A DNA stretch of 64,000 nt, taken from the NCBI RefSeq assembly GCF_900130125.1, contig NZ_FQXY01000011.1, positions 1,554,748 through 1,618,747 of the forward strand, in the 5' to 3' direction. The notes beneath the pieces are model-generated. The model made no database searches. It was not told where the DNA came from and saw only the letters and a program-made list of their open reading frames with translations. The DNA is from Bacteroides congonensis. Its GTDB lineage: Bacteria; Bacteroidota; Bacteroidia; Bacteroidales; Bacteroidaceae. Position numbers and translations under genes: made by a program. Positions 8,032-16,288 of the stretch are shown piece after piece. How positions within the stretch are numbered: position 1 is the stretch's first letter; each line of letters opens with the position of its first letter.

Positions 8032-10343
8032 TTTACGTTAAACTTAATTTTTTGTAGGTCTTTGTCCAAAGAACTGCCACCCACCATGACGGTGAATGTG
8101 CCCGGTTCGAGCACATATTCGGCTTTATGGTTATAGTAGGACAGGTCTTCTCTGTTCAAGCGGAATGATACCACTTTGCTTTCTCCCTTTTCCAGAAGAA
8201 TACGTTGAAAACGTTTCAGTTCTTTCACCGGTCGGGTGGTGTTACTGTAATCATCCCGAATATAAAGCTGGACGATTTCTTCCCCTTGCCTTTCTCCTGT
8301 GTTGCTGACATTCACTGTAACTTCTATTTCTTCGTTGGCATTATAATCCGTCTTGTTTGTTTTCAGTTGGTCGTATTTGAAAGAAGTATAACTTAGACCA
8401 TACCCGAAAGGATAAAGCGGTGTTTTATCCCCGTCGATATAAGGATGGAGAAATTGGGACGGTTTGTGATTATATACCGTTGAAATCTGGCCTACGTGCC
8501 GTGGAATAGTGATTGGTAACTTTCCGCTGGGATTTACTTTGCCGAAGAGAATTTCTGCAATTGCTTTTCCACCCATTGAACCAGGCTCCCAAGCTTCAAT
8601 AATAACCGGGATATTTTCAGCAATCCATCCGGTGGCAAGGGGGCGTCCGTTTACCAGGATGACAATAGTAGGAATTCCTGTCTTGTAAATAGATTCTACA
8701 AGATAGTCCTGTTTACCCCAAAGGGTGATGTCCATGCGATCCCTGTTTTCTCCACATGTTTTCTCTTTCCAATGTTGCCGGAAAGAGTCTTCACCGACTA
8801 CGACGATTGCCAAATCCGAAGACTTTGCTGTTTGTACGGCTTCTTCTATTTTGGCGCTGTCCAGTGCTCTCAGATTCCAACCGACATCTACATAATTTAT
8901 CTGTGCGCCGGATGCTTCTTCTTTTATGCCTTTCAGTATGGTTGAGACATTCTTCTCCGGTTGCTCAAATACCCAGTCGCCCATGATTGACTGGTTGTTG
9001 GCATTAGGGCCTGTCACGAGTATCTTCTTGAATTTTCGGGTGTTGATGGGAAGCAGGGCCTCATTTTTCAAGAGGACGATGGAGCGTCGGGCGATTTCGA
9101 GTGCCGTCTGCTGATGTTCTTTGCTGAATACCGTTTTCTTTATACCGCCTTCCGTGACATACCGGTTTTCGAATAATCCTAGCCGGAACTTGGCTTCCAG
9201 TATCTTGGCGCATGCCTTATTAATTCTTTCTTCCGTCAGTTTTCCTTCTTTTATCAGTCTCAGGATGGCATCGGAAAAAACAGGACCATGCATATGCATG
9301 TCTACTCCGCCATCTACGGACAAGAAGAATGCGTCGGTCGTATTTTCGACTATCCGGTGGCGTGTGCTGATTGCTTCCATATCCATCCAGTCGCTTACAA
9401 TGAATCCGTCGAATCCGTATTCATTGCGTATGATGTCAGTCATCAACCATTTGTTTGCATGGCACGGGACTCCGTTCAATTCATTGTGTGCCGGCATAAG
9501 GGTGAAAGGTTTGGCTTCTTGTACGGCTGCTTTGAATGGTGGCAAAAAGATATTTCTCAGTTTTCCTTCACTCAATTCTACCGGACCGGCATTAGTTCCG
9601 TTATTGGCTATTCCCCCTGCAACGAGATGCTTGGCACAAGCCAATACGGTGTTTAATCCTGTAAGATTGTCTGTTTGCAGACCTTTGATGGATGCTACTC
9701 CCATGCGGGATACCAGATATGGGTCTTCCCCGAATGTTTCTCCGACTCTTCCCCAACGGGCATCGCAAGCTATCTCTATGTTGGGAGTGAAAGCCCAATG
9801 AGAACCTGTTGCGCGCATTTCGAGAGCTGTCTGTCTGTTTGCCTGTTCTATTAAATCAGGTGCAAATGTGGAAGCCATTCCTATGGGAGACGGGTAAATG
9901 GTAGAGCCACTGACAAGCCCGTTTCCGTGTATGGCATCAATCCCTATCAGTAAGGGGATCTTCAAACGGCTTTTCTCCGCCAACTTTTGCAAATGATTGG
10001 CTTCTTCCGGAGTCAGGACATGAAGAAATGAACCGATTCTTCCCTGTGTGACCATCCGTTCTACTCCTGTGGAGTGCAATCCTTTATAGAACCCTCTGGC
10101 ATGACCGTTCAGCAGCTCTTCTTCCGTAATATTCTTTTCTGCATCACGCATATGCTCCAGACCGACATACTGGCACATTTGGGCAATCTTTTCTTCCAGA
10201 GTCATTAAGGACATGAGGTTTTCAACTCTTGTCCGGACTGGCTGGGAAGGGTCAAGGTATATCGGTTGTTTGGGTGCGTCATTGGCCCCGGATACTAAGG
10301 GCTGAAAAGCAATAAACAGGATAAATAATAATTTTATTTTCAT
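8028..10343 (-). CDS. Glycoside hydrolase family 3 (beta-glucosidase, BglX type)
   Basis: A 771-residue GH3 enzyme with a Sec signal peptide (MKIKLLFILFIAFQPLVSGAN). Visible are the N-terminal barrel (GIDAIHGNGLVSGSTIYPSPIGMA, CDARWGRVGETFGEDPYLVSRMG, AKHLVAGG), the nucleophile motif FIVSDWMDM with Asp318, the C-terminal catalytic sandwich (ARRSIVLLKNE, WEPGSMGGKAIAEILFG) and a fibronectin-III-like end. The overall organisation and the GIDAIHG motif match periplasmic BglX-type broad-specificity beta-glucosidases. It is the sixth gene after sigma/anti-sigma in this operon and follows an intercistronic hairpin at 10369-10399. Its stop overlaps the start of the following FAD oxidoreductase, suggesting stoichiometric coexpression. 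Confidence 0.94.
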   Translation of the reverse strand: MKIKLLFILFIAFQPLVSGANDAPKQPIYLDPSQPVRTRVENLMSLMTLEEKIAQMCQYVGLEHMRDAEKNITEEELLNGHARGFYKGLHSTGVERMVTQGRIGSFLHVLTPEEANHLQKLAEKSRLKIPLLIGIDAIHGNGLVSGSTIYPSPIGMASTFAPDLIEQANRQTALEMRATGSHWAFTPNIEIACDARWGRVGETFGEDPYLVSRMGVASIKGLQTDNLTGLNTVLACAKHLVAGGIANNGTNAGPVELSEGKLRNIFLPPFKAAVQEAKPFTLMPAHNELNGVPCHANKWLMTDIIRNEYGFDGFIVSDWMDMEAISTRHRIVENTTDAFFLSVDGGVDMHMHGPVFSDAILRLIKEGKLTEERINKACAKILEAKFRLGLFENRYVTEGGIKKTVFSKEHQQTALEIARRSIVLLKNEALLPINTRKFKKILVTGPNANNQSIMGDWVFEQPEKNVSTILKGIKEEASGAQINYVDVGWNLRALDSAKIEEAVQTAKSSDLAIVVVGEDSFRQHWKEKTCGENRDRMDITLWGKQDYLVESIYKTGIPTIVILVNGRPLATGWIAENIPVIIEAWEPGSMGGKAIAEILFGKVNPSGKLPITIPRHVGQISTVYNHKPSQFLHPYIDGDKTPLYPFGYGLSYTSFKYDQLKTNKTDYNANEEIEVTVNVSNTGERQGEEIVQLYIRDDYSNTTRPVKELKRFQRILLEKGESKVVSFRLNREDLSYYNHKAEYVLEPGTFTVMVGGSSLDKDLQKIKFNVK

Positions 10344-10368
10344 TGTTTTATAGATAATAATTTCTAAT

Positions 10369-10399
10369 CCGCCCCTATTTTTGTCATAAATAAGGGCGG
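10369..10399 (-). terminator. Intercistronic hairpin (no T run), possible processing or attenuation site
   Basis: CCGCCCCTATTT and AAATAAGGGCGG form a 12-bp stem (one wobble or mismatch) around a seven-base loop, between the Ig-like lipoprotein stop and the GH3 start on the same transcript. No T run follows in the minus direction, so an mRNA-stability, processing or partial-termination role is more likely than full termination. Confidence 0.55.
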
Positions 10400-10428
10400 T
10401 TAAGAATTAATTTATTTTGAGAACCGGA

Positions 10429-11643
10429 TTATTTTTCCACTTTCATGTCGATGGTGACATTTCCTTTCGAACTGCCGCTGGCAAATGACCTGACAATTAT
10501 AATACCATATTTGTCGGCTACAGTTTTGAATCCGATGATAGAGCCTACCCCTAGTTTTTCTGTCAGTTTCTCTACTTCTGCTTCGGATGAATTGGTGTAG
10601 AGATTCTGAATCATTTCAGCAGAATTGATTGCCAGGAACTCATCCGGTGTTATTTGCATAACTTTCAGTTTCGTACTGTTACGATGTTCCCAAGTAGCTA
10701 TTGCATCCGGTGCTTTAAAAATAGCTGTGATGCTTGCGTCGGACGGAGATACGAAATAATAGCCATATGAATTGTTGCTGTAGAATAAAGTAATGTCAAT
10801 ATTAGCTGATTTGGCTGCCGCTCCGTCTCGTACATAAATTTCTCCATTCGTGGTATTGAGGAAGGGACCTGCATCCGTACTGGCTTGTGCTCCGATTTTA
10901 AGTCCGTAGAATTCGTTGATGTCTAATTCTACAGCTCTCGTTACTTCTACGCTATATTCGCTTCTTACGATACCGCCGTTAGCATCCATCACCTCAAAAG
11001 TGAATGACAGGGTTTGTCCGGCATTCAAATCTGTAGTTGTGTATGAGAACGTATATGTATCACTGTTCGGATTCTCGAATATCTCTTTGGTCAAATCTGT
11101 AAGTTCGGAATCAGCCAGATATGTTTTTATACTTCTCAGTGTTGCTGAAGAGGTAATCTCAATATCGAATGCGACCATTTCCCCTGCAGTGACTGTCTCT
11201 GGTGCTGTATCAGGAATCCTTATTTCGATTTCCGGTTGGGCGGCCTGAACGTATACGGCATATTCGGCAGTTGATTTCTTTTCTTCATTATCAATTGCCA
11301 GTATTACAAAGTTCAGTGTTTTTCCTACTTCTTCCGATTTTATGGTATATGCTACATTGTATGAGCCTTTATCCGTATTTTCCGGATATTCTTTGGCGCT
11401 TCCGGGGATTTCTTGAGAGTTGAGCATGGTAACAACTTTTTTGATACCGGCTGTGCCTGTCATTTCTACAGAGAAACTAAGCTCCGTTCCGGGGTAAGCA
11501 ATGACAGGTTCGTCTCCGACTTTCGTGAACTTAATAGTCGGTTTCGGGTTTTGCTGTATAGTTTCGTCATCACTGTCGCATGCTATGAAAAAGATAGCCG
11601 TGAGACACAACAAGATGCTTAAATTATATTTTAATAGTTTCAT
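10429..11643 (-). CDS. Ig-like-repeat surface lipoprotein, candidate glycan-binding protein
   Basis: A 404-residue lipoprotein (lipobox FFIAC followed by DSDDE, an acidic surface-export signal). Residues about 30-125 and 130-225 look like two related immunoglobulin-like repeats (each with a KxxxTxLxSxEI or SIKTYLADSEL core and a TYTFSYTT/SYNVAYTI strand). The remaining part (from about ELDINEFYGLKIG) is a domain I do not recognise. Position after SusC, SusD and a surface glycosidase is where Bacteroides loci place SusE/F-like surface glycan-binding proteins, so that role is inferred from context. The frame is open up to 11685 but would overlap the upstream gene; ATG 11643 sits directly before the signal peptide. 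Confidence 0.75.
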   Translation of the reverse strand: MKLLKYNLSILLCLTAIFFIACDSDDETIQQNPKPTIKFTKVGDEPVIAYPGTELSFSVEMTGTAGIKKVVTMLNSQEIPGSAKEYPENTDKGSYNVAYTIKSEEVGKTLNFVILAIDNEEKKSTAEYAVYVQAAQPEIEIRIPDTAPETVTAGEMVAFDIEITSSATLRSIKTYLADSELTDLTKEIFENPNSDTYTFSYTTTDLNAGQTLSFTFEVMDANGGIVRSEYSVEVTRAVELDINEFYGLKIGAQASTDAGPFLNTTNGEIYVRDGAAAKSANIDITLFYSNNSYGYYFVSPSDASITAIFKAPDAIATWEHRNSTKLKVMQITPDEFLAINSAEMIQNLYTNSSEAEVEKLTEKLGVGSIIGFKTVADKYGIIIVRSFASGSSKGNVTIDMKVEK

Positions 11644-11656
11644 GGTCGATATTTTT

Positions 11657-13012
11657 TTATTGAACAGAAAATGGAATAACCGCACTTGCTACTTTCTTAT
11701 TTTTCACATCGCGCACAAAGACTATCAGACGATAGTTGCCAACTGTTGAAGGAGCTTTGAATGTAATATCCTTTTGGGTGTTATCAGCTATCAATCCGGT
11801 GATACCATCCGGCAGGCTGCCGTCTGAAGAAGCTGTCTTTTCTTTCATAATCATCCAGTCGTAGGTCAGTGCATCTCCATCCGGGTCGGTGGCTGTAACT
11901 TTTGCTTCGTTGGATGAATTCGGGCTGACAATAATAACGTCTTCCGCTTTTTTGCCATTCATCAGCATATCATTACGGGTTGCTATCACCGGAGCACGGT
12001 TTTTCGGGTAACTTCCTGTCCATGCATATTGCATGGCATCGACTGCCGGGAAGGTATATCCTTTCTTGTCGAACAGCCCGTACCAAGTCAGTACTTCTCC
12101 GTGTGTCTGGTATCCCCATAAGAATACGAACGAACCTAAACAACCGTTGTCCTTATTGGCGGCTATATTCTCCTGATAGGCTTTCAGGTAGACGGCTTCT
12201 TTTTCACTACTGGTCTGTTCTACCAAGCCACCCCACGGCAATATTCTTTCGGGTTCGGGATTCATTTGCCACGTACCGCGAGGTCCGAACTCCGTAATCA
12301 TATATGGTTTGGTCCAGCCTGCGGACTGAAGGTTACCCAATACTCCCGGCAGGTTAGGCGCATATGTATTGACCGATAGAATATCTATATGAGGGGCCTT
12401 TTCTATAATATTCTTTATATGGTTTACATTAGAGGATGCCAATGTCGTTGTAGTGGGATGATTTGGGTCGGTTTCGTGAATCATCTTAGCTATATCATTG
12501 ATTGCATCCCAGAGTTTGAGATTGGTATAACTTGCTTCAGCTTCATTGCCTATCGACCATACCAAAAGTGCCGGATGGTCTTTGAAGCGTTCGACTGTTG
12601 CTTTTATTTCATCAAACTGAGCTTTTACCGCTGCACTGTTGTTATAATCAAAGCCGTCGGTTTCTCTTCTGATATAGAGCCCGAAATTTACATAAAGTCC
12701 TTTTTCCTGTGCGCTGTTCAAAATAGTCATGCTCTTGTCAGACACCCCATATGTTCTGATAACATTGGCTCCGAAGTCTTTGGCTTCAGCATAGAAGTTG
12801 TTGCATGCGGCTCCTTTGATATATAATTCTTGTCCGTTTACAAGCAATTTCCATTTTCCGTCGACTTTTGATGTCTCAACTTTAGCGGGGGGAACAACTG
12901 GCTTTTCTTCAAAAGAACCTTTGGGGATTGTATAATTGTCGTTGTCTGAACACGAAGCGTTCAGGACAGCGGCAAGTATAAAGAATGAGGTAAATAGGTA
13001 TTTTAGTTTCAT
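11657..13012 (-). CDS. GH2-type TIM-barrel glycosidase lipoprotein
   Basis: A 451-residue lipoprotein (lipobox LNASC, then SDNDN). After a short N-terminal stretch the product has a clan GH-A barrel resembling the GH2 catalytic domain: VDGKWKLLVNGQELYIKGA, FGANVIRTYGV, then the acid/base Glu157 in WSIGNEAEA and the nucleophile Glu241 in ITEFGPRG. The usual GH2 jelly-roll and first Ig domains are absent. The C-terminal ~115 residues form a cadherin/PKD-like domain beginning NRAPVIATRND and containing TDPDGDALTYDW. It is probably anchored at the cell surface and makes the initial or transglycosylating cut in this locus. Reduced barrel-only architecture means the substrate cannot be inferred; glucanosyltransferase-like or endo-beta activities are open alternatives. 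Confidence 0.82.
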   Translation of the reverse strand: MKLKYLFTSFFILAAVLNASCSDNDNYTIPKGSFEEKPVVPPAKVETSKVDGKWKLLVNGQELYIKGAACNNFYAEAKDFGANVIRTYGVSDKSMTILNSAQEKGLYVNFGLYIRRETDGFDYNNSAAVKAQFDEIKATVERFKDHPALLVWSIGNEAEASYTNLKLWDAINDIAKMIHETDPNHPTTTTLASSNVNHIKNIIEKAPHIDILSVNTYAPNLPGVLGNLQSAGWTKPYMITEFGPRGTWQMNPEPERILPWGGLVEQTSSEKEAVYLKAYQENIAANKDNGCLGSFVFLWGYQTHGEVLTWYGLFDKKGYTFPAVDAMQYAWTGSYPKNRAPVIATRNDMLMNGKKAEDVIIVSPNSSNEAKVTATDPDGDALTYDWMIMKEKTASSDGSLPDGITGLIADNTQKDITFKAPSTVGNYRLIVFVRDVKNKKVASAVIPFSVQ

Positions 13013-13016
13013 AACT

Positions 13017-14663
13017 TTATTTTTTAGTGGGTACTGATAATAATTGTCCGTCCTGTAGTAATTTATACTTCAATACATCATAAGATAGTTTCTGGACAGG
13101 TAAATTGGAATCTATTGCTAAAGCGGCGGCAGTGGCTGCCGATTGTCCTAATATCATATATACCGGTTCCATTCTGATAGTACTGTAAGCTACATGAGAA
13201 GATGACAAACATACGGTTGCCAATAGGTTGGCACATTCTTCCTCCTTAGGAGTCAGTGAATAATAACTGATAGGGTAGGGGATGGTAGGGGCAAATATGG
13301 TACCCTCGTTTCTTAACTTGCCTTCTTGGTCGATGACACGGGATACATAATGGCAGTCAAGGGCATAAGAACCTAGTCCCACCGAATGTTCGGCGGGTGT
13401 ACGGTCTGTTTTGCGTACATTCTTTTCTGTCATCACAAATGTACCGATCATCCTGCGGGCTTCGCGCACGTATATTTGATAAGGGAAATTCCGGGTGTCG
13501 GTGAATTCGTCTTTAGGCAATCCCCAATCCAGCATCTCCTTGCGGATATGTTCGGGTACACGCTTGTCATGACCCAAAAACCATAACATGCCCAGTGCGT
13601 AATCTTTATGCAGTTGCTCTATTTCCTTTCTGGTTTTGTAGTCGGCTTCTGCATAGTCGTAGCTTGCTCCGAAGAAGTCCAGATGGTTGGTATCCGTTTT
13701 CTTGTTAGGCATAGGAGTCAATGTTATAATTTGCTGGAGTTTTGTTTCCGGTTCCAGTTTCAGCATACGTACATATATCTCATACCATAACGGATTATAG
13801 TTCTTCGGCTTTTGAATGGATATACGGTTGTCGGGGTCGTTTGTCAGAGTCATTCTGTAGCAATAGGCTTGTACGCGTTTGTCCGCATCCCCTTGTTTAC
13901 CCCATTCCTGGGTTGTCACATAAGGCAGAGCGCCTGATTTTGCATTCCCTTCCTTGATGTAAGGACTTATCTTTGTCAGGTCTTTCCCTTGGTCATAATT
14001 GATACGGATACCGTTATAGGTTTCTCCGTATTGCAGGTTTGATTCGCGCCCTACTGTGTAGGAAATTCCTGCACGTGCCAGAAGGTCTCCTTCGTAGGAA
14101 GCGTCTATAAACATTTTAGCTTCAATAACCTTTCCATTCTCCAGTTGGATGCTCCGGATTATATTCTCTTCTTTCCGGACGTTCTTATTCAGGTCGAGCC
14201 GATGGTTGAAAAGGACTTCTACTCCTGCCGTTTTCAGCATATCCCGCATAATCCGTTCGGCTACTGAGGATTCATAAACCCATTGTATCCGCCTTTCATC
14301 ATTTTTACCTCTATATGTGCGCTTTAATGTCGAAACCATGAATGATTCTCTGTCTTGATTGCGCCATACTTCGGGTTGCAGGTAGTAATTGTATATTTTG
14401 TTGTAGAATTCTTTTGTTATACCACCTATCAGGTCATTACGGTTCATGTCGGTAGCTGTCAGTCCTGATGTGACAAGACCGCCTACATGGTCGTTCTTCG
14501 ATATAAGCACTACTTTCTTACCCATACGTGCGCCTTGTATCGCTGCAATTACTCCGGAAGCTGACTCTCCATATATACAAATGTCATATTGTGGAGTATT
14601 GGCAAACAAGCCTGTAACAAAAGAACAGAGCAGTAGTATTAATATAGTAATCTTTTTTCTCAT
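13017..14663 (-). CDS. Exported FAD-dependent oxidoreductase (short form)
   Basis: A 548-residue flavoprotein with a Sec signal peptide ending near LFANT, then a Rossmann motif (YDICIYGESASGVIAAIQGARMG) and family segments VGGLVTSGLTATDMNRNDLIGG, FIDASYEGDLLARAGISYTVGRE, and YQIYVREARRMIGTFVMTE. It is a shorter relative of the oxidoreductase at 6028, without the C-terminal golvesin-like domain. The frame stays open to 14762, but those 33 residues overlap SusD and precede the signal peptide, so ATG 14663 is chosen. It follows SusD by 26 bases and precedes the GH2-type gene by only 4. FAD would have to be loaded outside the cytoplasm or during export, which is unusual for a Sec substrate. Catalytic reaction unknown. 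Confidence 0.85.
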   Translation of the reverse strand: MRKKITILILLLCSFVTGLFANTPQYDICIYGESASGVIAAIQGARMGKKVVLISKNDHVGGLVTSGLTATDMNRNDLIGGITKEFYNKIYNYYLQPEVWRNQDRESFMVSTLKRTYRGKNDERRIQWVYESSVAERIMRDMLKTAGVEVLFNHRLDLNKNVRKEENIIRSIQLENGKVIEAKMFIDASYEGDLLARAGISYTVGRESNLQYGETYNGIRINYDQGKDLTKISPYIKEGNAKSGALPYVTTQEWGKQGDADKRVQAYCYRMTLTNDPDNRISIQKPKNYNPLWYEIYVRMLKLEPETKLQQIITLTPMPNKKTDTNHLDFFGASYDYAEADYKTRKEIEQLHKDYALGMLWFLGHDKRVPEHIRKEMLDWGLPKDEFTDTRNFPYQIYVREARRMIGTFVMTEKNVRKTDRTPAEHSVGLGSYALDCHYVSRVIDQEGKLRNEGTIFAPTIPYPISYYSLTPKEEECANLLATVCLSSSHVAYSTIRMEPVYMILGQSAATAAALAIDSNLPVQKLSYDVLKYKLLQDGQLLSVPTKK

Positions 14664-14689
14664 CTTATTATATGTATGTTTTTCAGTGA

Positions 14690-16276
14690 TTATTTGTATC
14701 CAATATTTTGCGGAAAGTTTTCGGCTCCCATATTGATGACTTCCGCTTCGGGTATCGGCCATCTCACAAAGTGAGGGTTGGCAGGCAGATTATTACGTCC
14801 GAGAATAGATGCAGGTATTTCCGGGTCCCCGGCATATGCCTTGACTTGCTCAATAAGTATTCCAAGACGTTTCAGGAAATACCATCTGTCGCCTTCGAAA
14901 GACAGTTCGCGAGCTTGCTCGTCCATAATGTCTTTCATAGTGAGCACACCGGTGAATTTATCGTTTCCGGCTCTTTCCCACGTTTTGTTGAAATAGTATT
15001 TGGCTAACGTCTGGTCATTCTTCATCAGGGCTGCTTCGGCCGCCATTATATAGGACTCGGCAAGACGGTATACTATCACATCCTTATAGCTGCGTGTCTC
15101 AGAAGCGGTGCGCGTCCATTTATCCCCATACTTGATGCATCCCGGATATACATATTTATTGATGCTTCCATTCTTATATAGTGGAAAATAATCTCCGGGT
15201 TTTACTGTAGCCGAACCGTATGAGATGTTCTTATCAGTAGTATTCTTGTACTGGTGTATATAGTACTCCTGATAACGTTTGTCCTTAGCTTTGTCATACA
15301 GTGAGAATAAATAGGGGCTGGGGAGACATCTTCCGTAAGTATATCCCCAGTTGTCATAAGAACAGGCATATTCTGCGGTTCCACCGATTTCTGTGCGATA
15401 CTGTGCGATGAAATAGGCGGCAAAGTAATTACCTTTCGGACTGGCACTGGATAAGTTGCCGCCCGGATTTTTGCTCCATTGTTGCACCATCAGCGCTTCT
15501 TTATGGTTCAAGTCCCCGGCATTGAAAACTTCCTTCAGTGCAATCAAGTCAAAATGGCCGGATTTCTCAATTTCTTCCACTTGTTCCAAAGTCGTATCCC
15601 AGTCTTTGAGCCATAATGCTGCTTTGGCTTTCATATGACGGGCGGCAGCTTGGGTGAACCGTCCCGCTTCATCAGATACCCAATCGAGGTTTGTAATGGC
15701 ATACTCCAAATCTTCGTAAATCAGGTCGAACACCTCTTTCTCGGAAGCAGCATGAAAATCTCTCGGGTCGTTGACGTTTTCAGCAGTAGTCGGTAGTACA
15801 TTCAGCCATATCCTGTCGAATGTGCGATAAAGCAGAAAATAAGACTGTGCTCTGAAACACTTTGCTTCTGAAACGGTGGCCCGTAGTGAAGGGGTGTCTT
15901 CCAAATCCTCGGCGGCAGCAATTATTTCATTGGCTTTGCCTATGATATGGTACATCGTGCGCCACATAAATCCTACCTGATAAGCAGACGGCTTTAAATA
16001 ATTAGGGTCATAGATGCCGTAAAAGTTACCGGTTCCACCGTTGGTTACGGCTAAATCCGTACCTCTTTCCAAAGCAAAGATGGTGGAGTTCTCAGTATCA
16101 TTTGCATAGTTACGTTGCAATGCGTATAGTGCATTGACAGCGAGCTTTAGCCCTTCCGGTGTTCCGAATACGTATTCGGAGCTATACTTCGTCTTATGTT
16201 CTTCGTCCAGGAAGTCGGAGCAGGAAGTAGTAAAGAGGAAGCAGGCTGTAAATATAAATAATATACTCTTTTTCAT
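14690..16276 (-). CDS. SusD/RagB-family nutrient-binding lipoprotein
   Basis: Surface lipoprotein that caps its SusC partner and binds the glycan. 528 residues with lipobox LFTTSC followed by SDFLDEEH, the typical SusD opening. Helical TPR-like segments with typical SusD wording follow: EGLKLAVNALYALQRNY, AKCFRAQSYFLLYRTF, RLAESYIMAAEAAL, and the C-terminal ELSFEGDRWYFLKRLG and NPHFVRWPIPEAEV. Length is normal. It starts 12 bases after the SusC stop, as in almost all SusCD pairs. Confidence 0.96.
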   Translation of the reverse strand: MKKSILFIFTACFLFTTSCSDFLDEEHKTKYSSEYVFGTPEGLKLAVNALYALQRNYANDTENSTIFALERGTDLAVTNGGTGNFYGIYDPNYLKPSAYQVGFMWRTMYHIIGKANEIIAAAEDLEDTPSLRATVSEAKCFRAQSYFLLYRTFDRIWLNVLPTTAENVNDPRDFHAASEKEVFDLIYEDLEYAITNLDWVSDEAGRFTQAAARHMKAKAALWLKDWDTTLEQVEEIEKSGHFDLIALKEVFNAGDLNHKEALMVQQWSKNPGGNLSSASPKGNYFAAYFIAQYRTEIGGTAEYACSYDNWGYTYGRCLPSPYLFSLYDKAKDKRYQEYYIHQYKNTTDKNISYGSATVKPGDYFPLYKNGSINKYVYPGCIKYGDKWTRTASETRSYKDVIVYRLAESYIMAAEAALMKNDQTLAKYYFNKTWERAGNDKFTGVLTMKDIMDEQARELSFEGDRWYFLKRLGILIEQVKAYAGDPEIPASILGRNNLPANPHFVRWPIPEAEVINMGAENFPQNIGYK

Positions 16277-16288
16277 GATTTTACCTTA

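Noticed and set aside
9121..9801. 226-codon plus-strand frame opposite the GH3 gene
   Set aside because: Opposes a gene with full GH3 motifs; no ribosome site and no homology-like features.
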